Positions 25,109 through 34,559 are shown, counted from the stretch's first letter. The stretch is DNA of 64,000 nucleotides from an uncultured Bacteroidales bacterium (GCA_900319855.1 ONQC01000001.1:1-64000), one strand, 5' to 3'. Made by a program: numbers and translations. The notes: generated by a model from the sequence alone, not told the origin.

Positions 25109-25561
25109 ATGAATCTACATAATCTGAAACCCGCAGAAGGCGCAACCAAGACATCCAAGCGTATCGGCCGTGGCGAAGGCTCCGGCAAAGGCGGTACCGC
25201 CACCCGTGGTACCAAGGGTGCCCAGGCCCGCGCAGGCTACTCCCACAAGATCGGCTTCGAAGGCGGCCAGATGCCTATCCAGAGAAGACTTCCGAAATTC
25301 GGATTCAAGAACCCTACCCGCGTAGAGTACAAGGCAATCAATGTTGCCGACCTCCAGGCTCTTTATGACGCCACCGGCATCGCCAAGATCGACCTCGACG
25401 TCCTCGTCGAGTACGGCCTGGCTCCGGTCAAGGAACTCGTGAAGATCCTCGGCAACGGTGAACTTACTGCAAAACTTGAAGTTTCCGCTGACGCGTTCTC
25501 CAAGTCCGCTATCGCCAAGATCGAGGCGGCCGGAGGCACCGCCACCCTTGTTGAAGAGTAA
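25109..25561 (+). CDS. rplO: 50S ribosomal protein L15
   Basis: A 150-residue L15, a late assembly protein. The glycine-rich N-terminus (KRIGRGEGSGKGGTATRG), GFEGGQMPIQRRLPKFGF and the C-terminal alternating beta pattern are canonical. secY starts 6 nt after its stop. Confidence 0.97.
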   Translation: MNLHNLKPAEGATKTSKRIGRGEGSGKGGTATRGTKGAQARAGYSHKIGFEGGQMPIQRRLPKFGFKNPTRVEYKAINVADLQALYDATGIAKIDLDVLVEYGLAPVKELVKILGNGELTAKLEVSADAFSKSAIAKIEAAGGTATLVEE

Positions 25562-25567
25562 TCCAAG

Positions 25568-26905
25568 ATGAAGAAGTTTATAGAGACTATCCAGAACATC
25601 TTCAAGATCGAAGAGCTACGCAAGAGGATCGTGTACACGGTTCTCTTGGTACTCGTTTATCGCTTGGGGTGCTTCATCGTGCTTCCGGGCATCGATGCCT
25701 CCATGTTGGCCAAGCTCCAGAGCAGCACCCAGGAAGGTCTTGTCGGCCTCCTGAACATGTTCTCCGGCGGTGCCTTCGGTAACGCTTCGATCTTCGCCCT
25801 CGGTGTGATGCCGTACATCTCGGCGTCCATCGTCGTCCAGCTTCTGGGCATGTTCGTCCCCTACTTCCGCAAGCTGCAGATGGAAGGGGAGAGCGGCCGC
25901 AGAAAGATCAACCAGCTGACCCGCTACCTGACCATCGCGATCCTCGCCATCCAGTGCCCTGCGTACATGGCCCAGGTCCACAATCAGGTTCCCGGTTCCG
26001 CTTTTGTCGCCGTCAACCAGTTGGGCATGAGCAACTTCACCTACAACCTGGTCTGCACCATCATCCTGATGGCCGGTTCCATGTTCGTGATGTGGCTCGG
26101 TGAGCGTATCACCGACCGCGGCGTCGGCAACGGTATCTCCCTGATCATCATGATCGGTATCGTCGCCCGCCTGCCTTACGCCCTGGTTTCCGAAATCGGT
26201 ACCAAGCTCAGCACCAGCAACGGTGGTCTGCTCTTCGTGATCGTCGAGCTCGTGTTCCTGTTCCTGGTTTTCTGCGCCGCCATCGCCCTCGTGCAGGCCG
26301 TCCGCAGGATCCCGGTCCAGTACGCCCGCCGCGTCATCGGCAACCGCCAGTACGGCGGTGTCCGCCAGTACATCCCGATCAAGATCAATGCGGCCGGCGT
26401 CATGCCGATCATCTTCGCCCAGGCGTTGATGTTCCTGCCGATGCTCTTCTCCCGTTGGGATTCTACCCGTGGATTCGCCGCTGCGATGAGCAACTATACC
26501 GGTGTTTGGTATAACCTGGTATTCGGCATCCTTGTCGTGATCTTCACGTACTTCTACACCGCTGTTACGGTCAACCCGAACATGATGGCGGAAGACATGA
26601 AGAAGAACGGCGGTTTCATCCCTGGAGTCAAGCCGGGCAAAGCTACCGCGAACTTCATCGACGGTATCCTTGACCGGGTCACCCTGCCGGGTTCCATCAT
26701 GCTGGCCATCATCGCCATCCTTCCGGCTCTGGCCATGAAGCTCGGCGTCACGAACCAGTTTGCAAGCTTCTACGGCGGTACCTCGCTGTTGATTCTTGTG
26801 GGTGTCATCCTTGACACGCTCCAGCAGATTGAAAGCTATTTGCTTATGCGTCACTATGACGGCCTGATGAAGACCGGCCGCCTTTCCGGACGCTCCGGCA
26901 TGTAA
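25568..26905 (+). CDS. secY: Preprotein translocase subunit SecY
   Basis: A 445-residue SecY, the pore of the Sec translocon, with ten membrane segments. Recognisable parts are the N-terminal amphipathic helix (IRKRIVYT-like LRKRIVYTVLLVLVYRLG), the plug region after FSGGAFGNASIFALGVMPYISASI, GNGISLIIMIGIVARLP, and the conserved cytoplasmic loops including RRIPVQYARR and GGFIPGVKPGKAT. Placed between rplO and map as is standard. Confidence 0.97.
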   Translation: MKKFIETIQNIFKIEELRKRIVYTVLLVLVYRLGCFIVLPGIDASMLAKLQSSTQEGLVGLLNMFSGGAFGNASIFALGVMPYISASIVVQLLGMFVPYFRKLQMEGESGRRKINQLTRYLTIAILAIQCPAYMAQVHNQVPGSAFVAVNQLGMSNFTYNLVCTIILMAGSMFVMWLGERITDRGVGNGISLIIMIGIVARLPYALVSEIGTKLSTSNGGLLFVIVELVFLFLVFCAAIALVQAVRRIPVQYARRVIGNRQYGGVRQYIPIKINAAGVMPIIFAQALMFLPMLFSRWDSTRGFAAAMSNYTGVWYNLVFGILVVIFTYFYTAVTVNPNMMAEDMKKNGGFIPGVKPGKATANFIDGILDRVTLPGSIMLAIIAILPALAMKLGVTNQFASFYGGTSLLILVGVILDTLQQIESYLLMRHYDGLMKTGRLSGRSGM

Positions 26906-26925
26906 TTTTTGATGGTTAAAGGAAG

Positions 26926-27702
26926 ATGGTAGCACCGAAGACAGAAGAAGCAATCGAACTGCTCAGGATCAACGGAGAGCTCACGTCGAAGACGTTGGCG
27001 GAAGTCGGCAAGTGGGTCGCCCCAGGTGTGACAACTGCGAAGTTGAATGAGGTGGCCGAGACTTTTATCCGTGATCATGGCGCAGTCCCGAACTTCTTGG
27101 ATTACGACGGTTATCCTTCCGCCATCTGCGCTTCTGTAAATGATGTAGTCGTCCACGGTTTTCCGTCGGACAAAGTCGTGCTCCAGGAGGGAGATATCGT
27201 ATCGATCGACCTCGGCACGCTCTACAAGGGCTATAACGGTGATTCGGCATACACTTTCCCTGTCGGGGAAGTGGATGCCGAGACCCGGAAGCTCCTGGAA
27301 GTCACCAAGGCTTCCCTTTACAAAGGCATTGAGCAGGCGGTGGCGGGCAACCGGGTCGGCGATATCGGACACGCGGTGCAATCGTATGCCGAGTCATTTG
27401 GTTTCGGGGTCGTACGTGAGCTGGAAGGCCACGGTATCGGCCGGGACATGCACGAAGGACCGGGCGTCCCGAACTACGGGCACCAGGGCCGCGGGCCGCG
27501 TCTCGTCGAAGGAATGACGATCTGCATCGAACCTATGATCACGGCGGGCGACCGCAGGGTGTACCTTGCAAGAAACGGTTGGGCGGTACACACGGCTGAT
27601 CATAAGAAAGCGGCGCATTTCGAGCTTACGGTTGTTGTCCGTAAAGGCCAGGCGGAGCAGCTGTCGACCTTTGATTTCATTGAGAAGGACCTGGAAGTTT
27701 AA
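26926..27702 (+). CDS. map: Methionine aminopeptidase, type I
   Basis: A 258-residue metallopeptidase that removes the initiator methionine. Metal ligands are visible in VSIDLGTLYKGYNGDSAYTF (two Asp), GHGIGRDMHEGPGVPN (His), TICIEPMI (Glu) and the late HFELTVVV (Glu). There is no N-terminal zinc-finger extension. Its position between secY and infA is common in Bacteroidota and Firmicutes. Confidence 0.96.
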   Translation: MVAPKTEEAIELLRINGELTSKTLAEVGKWVAPGVTTAKLNEVAETFIRDHGAVPNFLDYDGYPSAICASVNDVVVHGFPSDKVVLQEGDIVSIDLGTLYKGYNGDSAYTFPVGEVDAETRKLLEVTKASLYKGIEQAVAGNRVGDIGHAVQSYAESFGFGVVRELEGHGIGRDMHEGPGVPNYGHQGRGPRLVEGMTICIEPMITAGDRRVYLARNGWAVHTADHKKAAHFELTVVVRKGQAEQLSTFDFIEKDLEV

Positions 27703-27720
27703 TTTTAACGTGATATTTTA

Positions 27721-27939
27721 ATGTCGAAACAAACAGCGATCGAGATTGACGGGACCATCATTGAGACCCTCCCGAATGCCATGTTCAAAGTAGAATTGGA
27801 GAACGGCCATGTCATCCTTGCCCACATTTCCGGCAAGATGAGGCAGAATTTCATCCATATTCTCCTCGGTGACAAGGTCAAGGTTGAAATGTCACCTTAT
27901 GATTTGACCAAGGGCAGAATATCCTTCAGATACAAATAA
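27721..27939 (+). CDS. infA: Translation initiation factor IF-1
   Basis: A 72-residue OB-fold protein that occupies the ribosomal A-site during initiation. Recognised by [39 protein letters not shown] and [18 protein letters not shown]. Normal length; rpmJ follows after 13 nt. Confidence 0.97.
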   Translation: MSKQTAIEIDGTIIETLPNAMFKVELENGHVILAHISGKMRQNFIHILLGDKVKVEMSPYDLTKGRISFRYK

Positions 27940-27952
27940 AATTTTTTGCACC

Positions 27953-28069
27953 ATGAAAGTTAAGACATCCATCAAAAAGCGCAGCGAAGATTGCAAGATC
28001 GTCCGTCGTAAAGGTCATCTTTACGTGATCTGCAAGAAGAACCCCAAGTTCAAGATGCGCCAGGGATAA
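27953..28069 (+). CDS. rpmJ: 50S ribosomal protein L36
   Basis: A 38-residue L36 beginning [20 protein letters not shown] and ending [11 protein letters not shown]. Of the four zinc ligands of the classic form (C11, C14, C27, H32) only two cysteines remain (14 and 27); position 11 is Ser and the histidine is replaced by Phe. It is therefore best seen as the zinc-free type common in this phylum. Gap to rpsM 38 nt. Confidence 0.95.
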   Translation: MKVKTSIKKRSEDCKIVRRKGHLYVICKKNPKFKMRQG

Positions 28070-28107
28070 TAACCAACGTTGTATAACAATAAAGCAATTA
28101 TAAGAAT

Positions 28108-28485
28108 ATGGCAAGAATAGCCGGTGTTGATTTACCGAACAACAAGAGAGGCGAAATCGGTCTGACCTATATCTTCGGTATCGGCCGCTCCTCCGCCCGC
28201 GCCATCCTGGATACCTGCGGCATTCCGTACGATACCAAGGTCAGCGAGTGGGATGATGACCAGATCGCCAAGATCCGCGCCGAAATCGGTGAGAACTACA
28301 AGATCGAGGGCGAACTCCGCACCTCCGTCCAGATGAACATCAAGCGCCTCATGGATATCGGTTGCTACCGTGGCATCCGCCACCGTATCGGTCTCCCCGT
28401 CCGTGGCCAGAGCACCAAGAACAACGCCCGTACCCGCAAGGGCAAGAAGAAGACCGTTGCCAACAAGAAGAAGGCAACCAAATAA
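28108..28485 (+). CDS. rpsM: 30S ribosomal protein S13
   Basis: A 125-residue S13 in the small-subunit head. [20 protein letters not shown] at the start, [17 protein letters not shown] (S13 signature) and [15 protein letters not shown] near the basic C-terminal tail are clear. It begins the alpha-operon part (rpsM-rpsK-rpsD-rpoA-rplQ). Confidence 0.97.
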   Translation: MARIAGVDLPNNKRGEIGLTYIFGIGRSSARAILDTCGIPYDTKVSEWDDDQIAKIRAEIGENYKIEGELRTSVQMNIKRLMDIGCYRGIRHRIGLPVRGQSTKNNARTRKGKKKTVANKKKATK

Positions 28486-28495
28486 TTGATGAATT

Positions 28496-28885
28496 ATGGC
28501 AAAGAAAACTACAACAGCTAAAAAGAGAGTCGTCAAGGTCGAGGCCGTTGGTGAAGCGCATATTTCATCAACGTTCAACAACGTGATCGTTGCCCTGACC
28601 AACAATATCGGTCAGGTGATCAGCTGGTCTTCCGCCGGTAAGTGCGGATTCCGCGGCTCCAAGAAGAACACTCCGTACGCCGCCCAGATGGCAGCTGAGG
28701 ATGCCTCCAAGACCGCGTTCGACGCAGGTCTCCGCAAGGTCAAGTGCTACGTGAAAGGCCCGGGTGCAGGTCGTGAGTCCGCCATCCGTACCATCAACAA
28801 TGCCGGTATCGAAGTCATCGAGATCATCGATGTCACCCCGATGCCGCACAACGGTTGCCGTCCGAAAGGCCGTCGTAAAGTTTAA
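28496..28885 (+). CDS. rpsK: 30S ribosomal protein S11
   Basis: A 129-residue S11 of the platform. Core features are [16 protein letters not shown]-like sequence, [21 protein letters not shown] and the C-terminal signature [18 protein letters not shown]. It lies 10 nt after rpsM. Confidence 0.97.
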   Translation: MAKKTTTAKKRVVKVEAVGEAHISSTFNNVIVALTNNIGQVISWSSAGKCGFRGSKKNTPYAAQMAAEDASKTAFDAGLRKVKCYVKGPGAGRESAIRTINNAGIEVIEIIDVTPMPHNGCRPKGRRKV

Positions 28886-28904
28886 TTTTTAAGATTTCAT
28901 TACT

Positions 28905-29510
28905 ATGGCAAGATATACTGGACCTAGCACAAAGATCGCCCGTAAATTCGGCGAGCCTATCTTCGGCTCCGATAAATATTTCGAGAAGCGCAACTTCCCT
29001 CCGGGACAGCACGGTGCCTCCCACAAGCGTGCCCGCAAGGCCACCGAATACGGTGCCCAGCTGAAGGAGAAGCAGAAAGTCAAATACATGTACGGCCTGC
29101 TCGAGCGTCAGTTCCGCAATACCTACGAGAAAGCGTCCCGCATGAGCGGCCAGAAGGGTGAGAACCTCCTCTTCCTCCTCGAGTCCCGCCTGGACAACCT
29201 CGTGTACCGCCTCGGTATCGCTCCGACCCGCGCCGCTGCCCGCCAGCTCGTCCTCCACAAGCACATCACCCTCAACGGCCAGGTGGTCAACATCCCGTCC
29301 GTGATCGTGAAGGCCGGTGAGACCATCGCTGTCCGCGAGCGCTCCAAGAGCCTGGAAGTCATCCAGAACAGCGTAGCCTCCGCTACCCGTTACTCCTGGC
29401 TCGAGTTCGACGCCAAGAATCTTTGCGGCAAGTACCTTAACGTCCCTGCCCGCGAGGAGATTCCCGAGAACATCAACGAACAGCTGATCGTCGACCTCTA
29501 CTCCAAGTAA
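28905..29510 (+). CDS. rpsD: 30S ribosomal protein S4
   Basis: A 201-residue S4, assembly initiator and, in some bacteria, regulator of the alpha operon. It opens [20 protein letters not shown], has [19 protein letters not shown] and the S4 RNA-binding domain [20 protein letters not shown]. No zinc-binding cysteine cluster is present at the N-terminus. Gap to rpoA 26 nt. Confidence 0.97.
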   Translation: MARYTGPSTKIARKFGEPIFGSDKYFEKRNFPPGQHGASHKRARKATEYGAQLKEKQKVKYMYGLLERQFRNTYEKASRMSGQKGENLLFLLESRLDNLVYRLGIAPTRAAARQLVLHKHITLNGQVVNIPSVIVKAGETIAVRERSKSLEVIQNSVASATRYSWLEFDAKNLCGKYLNVPAREEIPENINEQLIVDLYSK

Positions 29511-29536
29511 TCGTTAACACCTTAAAGAGAAATTTT

Positions 29537-30544
29537 ATGGCAATCTTAGCATTTCAGAAACCGGATAAGGTCATCATGCTCGAAGGCACCGAGACCGTCG
29601 GCCGTTTCGAATTCAGGCCCCTTGAGCCTGGATACGGACAGACCATCGGCAACGCCCTTCGCCGCATCCTCCTTTCTTCTCTGGAAGGTTTTGCTATCAG
29701 CTCGATCCACATCAGTGGCGTAGACCAGGAGTTTGCGACCATCCCGGGCGTGATCGAGGGGATGCAGGACATCATCCTGAACCTCAAGCAGGTCCGTTTC
29801 AAGCGGATGGTGGACAGCGTGGATTCCGAGGTAGCAAACATCACCATAAGCGGCAAGCAGGAGTTTACCGCAGAGGATATCTCCAAGGGATTGTCTTCTT
29901 TCAAGGTGCTGAATCCAGAGCTGCATATCTGCTCGCTTGAACCTTCCGTCAAACTCGAGATTTCCCTGACCATCACCCACGGACGCGGCTTCGTGCCGGC
30001 CGAGGAGGAGCGGGACGAGAACACCCCGATCGGAACCATCCCGGTCGATGCGATCTACACCCCGATCCGCAAGGTCAACTGGACCGTCGAGAACTGGCGT
30101 GTCGAGCAGAAGACTGACTATGAAAAACTGAATCTCGAGATCGTGACCGACGGGTCCATCTCTCCGGATTCGGCCCTTCAGGAAGCAGCCAACATCCTCA
30201 TCTATCATTTCAAGCTCTTCACGGACGACAACAAGATCACCCTTGAAAGCCCGGAAGAGACCGATTCCGAGAAATTGGATGAGGACGGTCTCCGTATGAG
30301 ACATCTCCTGCTGACCAAGCTTTCCGACATGGGACTTTCCGTCCGTGCTTACAACTGTCTGAAAGCCGCCGATATCGATACCTTCGCCGACCTTGTGTCC
30401 TACAGCCGCGCCGAACTGATGAAGTTCCGCAACTTCGGCCGCAAGTCCCTCAACGAAATCGATATCCTCGTCGAGAAGATGAAACTCTCCTTCGGAATGG
30501 ATGTCAGAAAGTATAACATTGAACCTAAGAAAAAGATCGTATAA
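29537..30544 (+). CDS. rpoA: RNA polymerase alpha subunit
   Basis: A 335-residue alpha subunit. The N-terminal assembly domain includes [18 protein letters not shown] (about 33-50) and the C-terminal domain, which contacts UP elements and activators, has helix-hairpin-helix sequence [20 protein letters not shown] and [12 protein letters not shown]. Length is typical. rplQ follows after 3 nt. Confidence 0.97.
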   Translation: MAILAFQKPDKVIMLEGTETVGRFEFRPLEPGYGQTIGNALRRILLSSLEGFAISSIHISGVDQEFATIPGVIEGMQDIILNLKQVRFKRMVDSVDSEVANITISGKQEFTAEDISKGLSSFKVLNPELHICSLEPSVKLEISLTITHGRGFVPAEEERDENTPIGTIPVDAIYTPIRKVNWTVENWRVEQKTDYEKLNLEIVTDGSISPDSALQEAANILIYHFKLFTDDNKITLESPEETDSEKLDEDGLRMRHLLLTKLSDMGLSVRAYNCLKAADIDTFADLVSYSRAELMKFRNFGRKSLNEIDILVEKMKLSFGMDVRKYNIEPKKKIV

Positions 30545-30547
30545 ACC

Positions 30548-31030
30548 ATGAGGCACAACAGACAAATCAATCACCTCGGTCGCACGAGCGGTCACCGCAA
30601 AGCCCTGCTCTCCAACATGGCTTGCTCCCTGATCATGCACAAGAGGATCAACACCACCGTCGCCAAGGCGAAGGCCCTCAAGATGTATGTCGAGCCGCTC
30701 GTCACCAAGTCCAAGGACGATTCCACCCACTCCCGCCGTGTCGTCTTCAGCTACCTGAAGGATAAGAACGCCACCGCCGAGCTGTTCCGGACCATCGCTC
30801 CGAAGATCGCTGACCGTCCGGGCGGATACCTCCGTATCCTCCACACCGGTTTCCGTCAGGGTGACGCCGCCGAGATGGCGCTCGTCGAGTTCGTCGACTT
30901 CAACGAGGCCGCGCTTGCTTCCGCTCCCAAGGAGGCCAAGAAGAGCACCCGCCGCAGCCGCGCCAAGAAAGCCGAGGCCGCCCCGGCAGAGGCTCCCGCC
31001 GCTGAAGAAGCCCCGAAGACCGAGGAATAA
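30548..31030 (+). CDS. rplQ: 50S ribosomal protein L17
   Basis: A 160-residue L17 near the tunnel exit. The core ends by about residue 120 and is marked by [20 protein letters not shown] and [11 protein letters not shown]. The last 35-40 residues form a low-complexity tail rich in Lys, Ala, Pro and Glu, which other Bacteroidota L17 proteins also have. It is the last gene of the operon, followed by a terminator. Confidence 0.96.
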   Translation: MRHNRQINHLGRTSGHRKALLSNMACSLIMHKRINTTVAKAKALKMYVEPLVTKSKDDSTHSRRVVFSYLKDKNATAELFRTIAPKIADRPGGYLRILHTGFRQGDAAEMALVEFVDFNEAALASAPKEAKKSTRRSRAKKAEAAPAEAPAAEEAPKTEE

Positions 31031-31045
31031 TCCTTTCTTCTTCAT

Positions 31046-31080
31046 AAAAAGCGTCGCAGTACCCTGCGGCGCTTTTTTTT
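31046..31080 (+). terminator. Terminator after rplQ
   Basis: A stem of AAGCGTCGCAG with CTGCGGCGCTT (one G-T pair), loop TACC, then eight T residues. It starts 16 nt after the rplQ stop and ends the ribosomal operon. Confidence 0.92.
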
Positions 31081-31119
31081 GTTTTCGGCCATGGACTCCG
31101 CTCTTTTTCCGGTTTTTGT

Positions 31120-31148
31120 TTTGAAGTTCAAAAAACTTATTATATTTG
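31120..31148 (+). promoter_or_regulatory. Promoter of hppA
   Basis: TTTG (31120-31123), 17-bp spacer and TATATTTG (31141-31148), with a leader of roughly 55 nt to the hppA ATG. Confidence 0.65.
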
Positions 31149-31206
31149 CAAAACGAAAAGGATATACTTTCGAAACGAAACCACACAAACACTAAAACAC
31201 GACACT

Positions 31207-33396
31207 ATGAATGCTTTGTTTTATGCCGTTCCGGCGGCAGCGTTGCTTGCGCTGTTCTTTGCCTGGTTTTTCTTCCGTCAGATGATGAAAGAGAGCGAGG
31301 GGACGGTAACCATGAAAGAGATCGCCCAGTATGTGCGGGAGGGGGCCATGGCCTACCTCAAGCAGCAGTACAAGGTCGTCACGGTCGTCTTCATCATCCT
31401 TGCCCTCTTCTTCGCCGTCCTAGCCTATGGATTCGGGATCCAGAACCCCTGGGTGCCCTTCGCTTTCCTGACCGGCGGTTTCTTCTCCGGCCTGGCGGGC
31501 TTCATCGGCATGAAGACGGCCACCTATGCCTCGGCCCGTACGGCGAACGCGACGATGCGGTCGCTGAACAGCGGCCTGAAGATCGCGTTCCGCAGCGGTG
31601 CGGTCATGGGACTGACCGTCGTCGGCCTCGGCCTGCTGGACATTTCGATCTGGTGGGTCGTCCTGAACGCTTTTGTGGACAATCCGGACGCCAGCCAGAA
31701 ACTGGTGGTCATCACGACCACGATGCTGACCTTCGGCATGGGAGCCTCGACCCAGGCGCTGTTCGCTCGCGTGGGCGGCGGCATCTATACCAAGGCGGCC
31801 GATGTGGGCGCTGACATCGTCGGCAAGGTCGAGCAGGACATCCCGGAAGATGACCCGCGCAATCCGGCCACCATCGCGGACAACGTCGGCGACAACGTCG
31901 GTGACGTAGCCGGCATGGGCGCCGACCTGTATGAGTCCTACTGTGGCTCCATCCTGGCGACCATGGCCCTGGGCGCCTCCGCGTTCTTCGGCGATACGGC
32001 CCTGCAGATGAAAGCGATCATCGCCCCGATGATGATCGCGGCCGTCGGCGTTGTCCTGTCGGTCGTCGGCATCTTCGCCGTCCGTACCAAGGAAGGGGCC
32101 GGGCTGAAGCAGCTTCTGGGCTCCCTGAGTCTCGGGACCAACCTGAGTGCCGCCCTCATTGCGGTACTGACCTTTGCGATCTTCCGCCTGCTGGGATTCC
32201 AGCACTGGTGGCAGCTGTCCCTGTCCGTGCTGAGCGGCCTGCTTTCCGGCGTAATCATCGGCAAGGCAACGGAATACTATACCTCCCACTCGTACAAACC
32301 GACCCGGAAACTGGCGGAAAGCGCCCAGACCGGCAGCGCCACCGTCATTATCAGCGGCGTGGGTCTCGGCATGATCTCAACAGCCATTCCGGTAGTGACC
32401 ATCGCCATTGCCATCCTGCTGGCCTATGGGTTTGCGACCGGATTCTGCTTCGAGCCGTCCCAGCTGGGTCATGGCCTGTACGGGATTTCCATCGCGGCCG
32501 TCGGGATGCTTTCCACCCTCGGCATTACGCTGGCAACGGACGCCTATGGCCCGATCGCGGACAACGCAGGCGGCAATGCCCAGATGTCCGAGCTGGATCC
32601 GTCCGTGCGCGAGAAAACCGACGTGCTGGACGCCCTGGGCAATACGACGGCAGCGACCGGCAAGGGCTTTGCCATCGGATCGGCGGCCCTGACCGCCCTG
32701 GCCCTGCTGGCCTCCTATATTGAGGAAATAAAGATCGGCTTCGGCCACCTGGCGGAAAAAGGCGGAGATATGGCCGCCCAGTTCGCGGAGCTTTCCCGCG
32801 CCTCCATCCCGGATATCGTCGCCCATTACAACATCACCCTGATGAACCCGGTGGTCCTCGTGGGCGTCTTCATTGGTGCGATGATGGCCTTCCTGTTCTG
32901 TGGCATGACGATGAATGCCGTGGGCCGGGCCGCCCAGAAGATGGTGGTTGAAGTCCGTCGGCAATTCCGTGAAATCGCCGGAATCCTGGAAGGAAAGCAG
33001 CGGCCGGACTATACCTCCTGTGTGCGCATCTCGACGCGGGCTGCGCAGCACGAGATGGTCATCCCTTCCCTGCTGGCGATCGCCGTCCCGGTCCTGGTCG
33101 GCATCCTGCTGGGGCCTGCCGGCGTCGTAGGCCTGCTGAGCGGTGGATTGGGCGCCGGCTTTGTCCTGGCAATCTTCCTGGCCAATTCCGGCGGCGCCTG
33201 GGACAATGCCAAGAAATATGTGGAAGAAGGGAATTTCGGCGGCAAGAACTCCTCTTCCCACAAGGCGACCATCGTGGGCGACACGGTCGGCGATCCGTTC
33301 AAGGATACCAGCGGCCCTTCGCTGAACATCCTGATCAAGCTGATGAGCATGGTCTCGATCGTCATGGCTGGACTGACCGTTTTGCTCCATATATAA
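31207..33396 (+). CDS. hppA: Membrane-bound ion-pumping pyrophosphatase, K+-dependent type
   Basis: A 729-residue integral membrane pyrophosphatase with about 16 hydrophobic segments. It couples hydrolysis of cytoplasmic pyrophosphate to export of H+ or Na+. The catalytic loop DVGADIVGKVEQDIPEDDPR, then NPATIADNVGDNVGDVAGMG, and the late SGGAWDNAKKYVE and GDTVGDPFKDTSGPS are intact. In GNTTAATGKGFAIGSA the positions that distinguish subfamilies are Ala and Gly, not Lys and Thr, which indicates the K+-dependent class; pumped ion cannot be read with certainty. Monocistronic. Confidence 0.94.
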   Translation: MNALFYAVPAAALLALFFAWFFFRQMMKESEGTVTMKEIAQYVREGAMAYLKQQYKVVTVVFIILALFFAVLAYGFGIQNPWVPFAFLTGGFFSGLAGFIGMKTATYASARTANATMRSLNSGLKIAFRSGAVMGLTVVGLGLLDISIWWVVLNAFVDNPDASQKLVVITTTMLTFGMGASTQALFARVGGGIYTKAADVGADIVGKVEQDIPEDDPRNPATIADNVGDNVGDVAGMGADLYESYCGSILATMALGASAFFGDTALQMKAIIAPMMIAAVGVVLSVVGIFAVRTKEGAGLKQLLGSLSLGTNLSAALIAVLTFAIFRLLGFQHWWQLSLSVLSGLLSGVIIGKATEYYTSHSYKPTRKLAESAQTGSATVIISGVGLGMISTAIPVVTIAIAILLAYGFATGFCFEPSQLGHGLYGISIAAVGMLSTLGITLATDAYGPIADNAGGNAQMSELDPSVREKTDVLDALGNTTAATGKGFAIGSAALTALALLASYIEEIKIGFGHLAEKGGDMAAQFAELSRASIPDIVAHYNITLMNPVVLVGVFIGAMMAFLFCGMTMNAVGRAAQKMVVEVRRQFREIAGILEGKQRPDYTSCVRISTRAAQHEMVIPSLLAIAVPVLVGILLGPAGVVGLLSGGLGAGFVLAIFLANSGGAWDNAKKYVEEGNFGGKNSSSHKATIVGDTVGDPFKDTSGPSLNILIKLMSMVSIVMAGLTVLLHI

Positions 33397-33425
33397 TACG
33401 TTATAATACACAATTTCCGTAAAAG

Positions 33426-33458
33426 AAATCCCGTTCTGCGTACGTAGAACGGGATTTT
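33426..33458 (+). terminator. Terminator after hppA
   Basis: A 12-bp stem AAATCCCGTTCT/AGAACGGGATTT around an 8-nt loop, then TTAACGTTTTTG. It lies 29 nt after the hppA stop. Confidence 0.75.
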
Positions 33459-33520
33459 AACGTTTTTGTTTTGTCAAGTCCGAAAGAATGACTAAATTGC
33501 GGTTTAATTAAGAAAAGAGT

Positions 33521-34546
33521 ATGAAAAGAATTACCATCCGCGATGTTGCCCGCGAAGCCAATGTCTCCGTGACACTCGTTTCTTTCGTGATGAACGCAAA
33601 GAGAGACAAAGACGGCAAGCTCGATTGCCCGGTCAATCCCGATACCGCCAAACGTGTCCTCGAGGTCGCCCAGCGGCTGGGCTACCGCCGGAATTTTGCC
33701 GCCGCCTCCCTGCGCAGCGGCCGTTCCAACACGATTGCGGTGATACCGAACGATATTTCCAACAAGTTCTTCGCCGGCATTTCCCGCCGTATCGAAGACA
33801 AAGCCCACGAACTCGGCTATACCGTCTTCTTCGCCAGCTCCGACGAGAGCCCCGAGAAGCTCAGCGAAGTGCTGGATGCCGTCCTGGCCCACAATATCGA
33901 CGGCGTGATCATCGCGCCGGTCACCGGTGGTGAGCACGTCATCACCCGGGCCATGGACATGCGTGTCCCCGTGGTCCTGCTTGACCGCGACGTGGAAACG
34001 ATCAACGAAGTCGGAAAGGTCCTGCTCGACGATGAGGAAGCCGGCCGCATGGCGACCGATGAACTGGTCGGAAAGGGCTACCGCAAGATTGAAATGATTT
34101 CCTATACCCTGGGTATCTCCAGCCTTTCCGAACGGGAAACCGGTTACCGGAAAGCGATGATGGACCACGACCTGTACGATAACGCCAAGATCCACTATAC
34201 GACCTACGGCGATGCCGCCAAGGATGTCGAACGGATCATCCAGGACGCCCTGGCGCGCGGGGTCGACGCCTTGTTCCTGCCGACGTACTCCCTGTCTGCG
34301 CAAGTTCTGTCCGTCATGAAGAAACTCGGCCTCCAGACCCCGAAAGACCTGGCCCTCGTCGGCTTCGATGAAAGCGATATCTTCAGCCTGTATGCCACCA
34401 CCGTCACCCACATCGTCCAGCCGCTCAAGGAACTGGGAGAGCGGAGCGTCGAGACGCTCGTGCGCATGATTGAAGGCGGCGAGGCGGAAAAGACGGTCCT
34501 CAAACCCGCCCTGGTTGCGGGCGGCTCCACGGAAAAACGAAACTAA
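33521..34546 (+). CDS. LacI-family transcriptional regulator
   Basis: A 341-residue repressor-type regulator. The N-terminal helix-turn-helix is ITIRDVAREANVSVTLVSFV (about 4-23), with the hinge-helix region ending RRNFAAASLRSGRSNTIAV. The periplasmic-binding-protein-like sensor follows (VIPNDISNKFFAGI, DGVIIAPVTGG, LVGFDESDIFSLYATTVTHI). The ligand is probably a sugar or sugar phosphate. It is 13 nt upstream of the metallopeptidase and the NagB genes, so control of amino-sugar use is an inference. An insertion (NAKRDKDGKLDCPVNPD) between the HTH and helix 4 is a Bacteroidota trait. Confidence 0.88.
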   Translation: MKRITIRDVAREANVSVTLVSFVMNAKRDKDGKLDCPVNPDTAKRVLEVAQRLGYRRNFAAASLRSGRSNTIAVIPNDISNKFFAGISRRIEDKAHELGYTVFFASSDESPEKLSEVLDAVLAHNIDGVIIAPVTGGEHVITRAMDMRVPVVLLDRDVETINEVGKVLLDDEEAGRMATDELVGKGYRKIEMISYTLGISSLSERETGYRKAMMDHDLYDNAKIHYTTYGDAAKDVERIIQDALARGVDALFLPTYSLSAQVLSVMKKLGLQTPKDLALVGFDESDIFSLYATTVTHIVQPLKELGERSVETLVRMIEGGEAEKTVLKPALVAGGSTEKRN

Positions 34547-34559
34547 ATCCCCCTATATC

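Noticed and set aside
29546-31192. A 548-codon minus-strand frame opposite rpoA and rplQ
   Set aside because: It is the shadow of two highly conserved genes on the plus strand; the translated sequence resembles no family.
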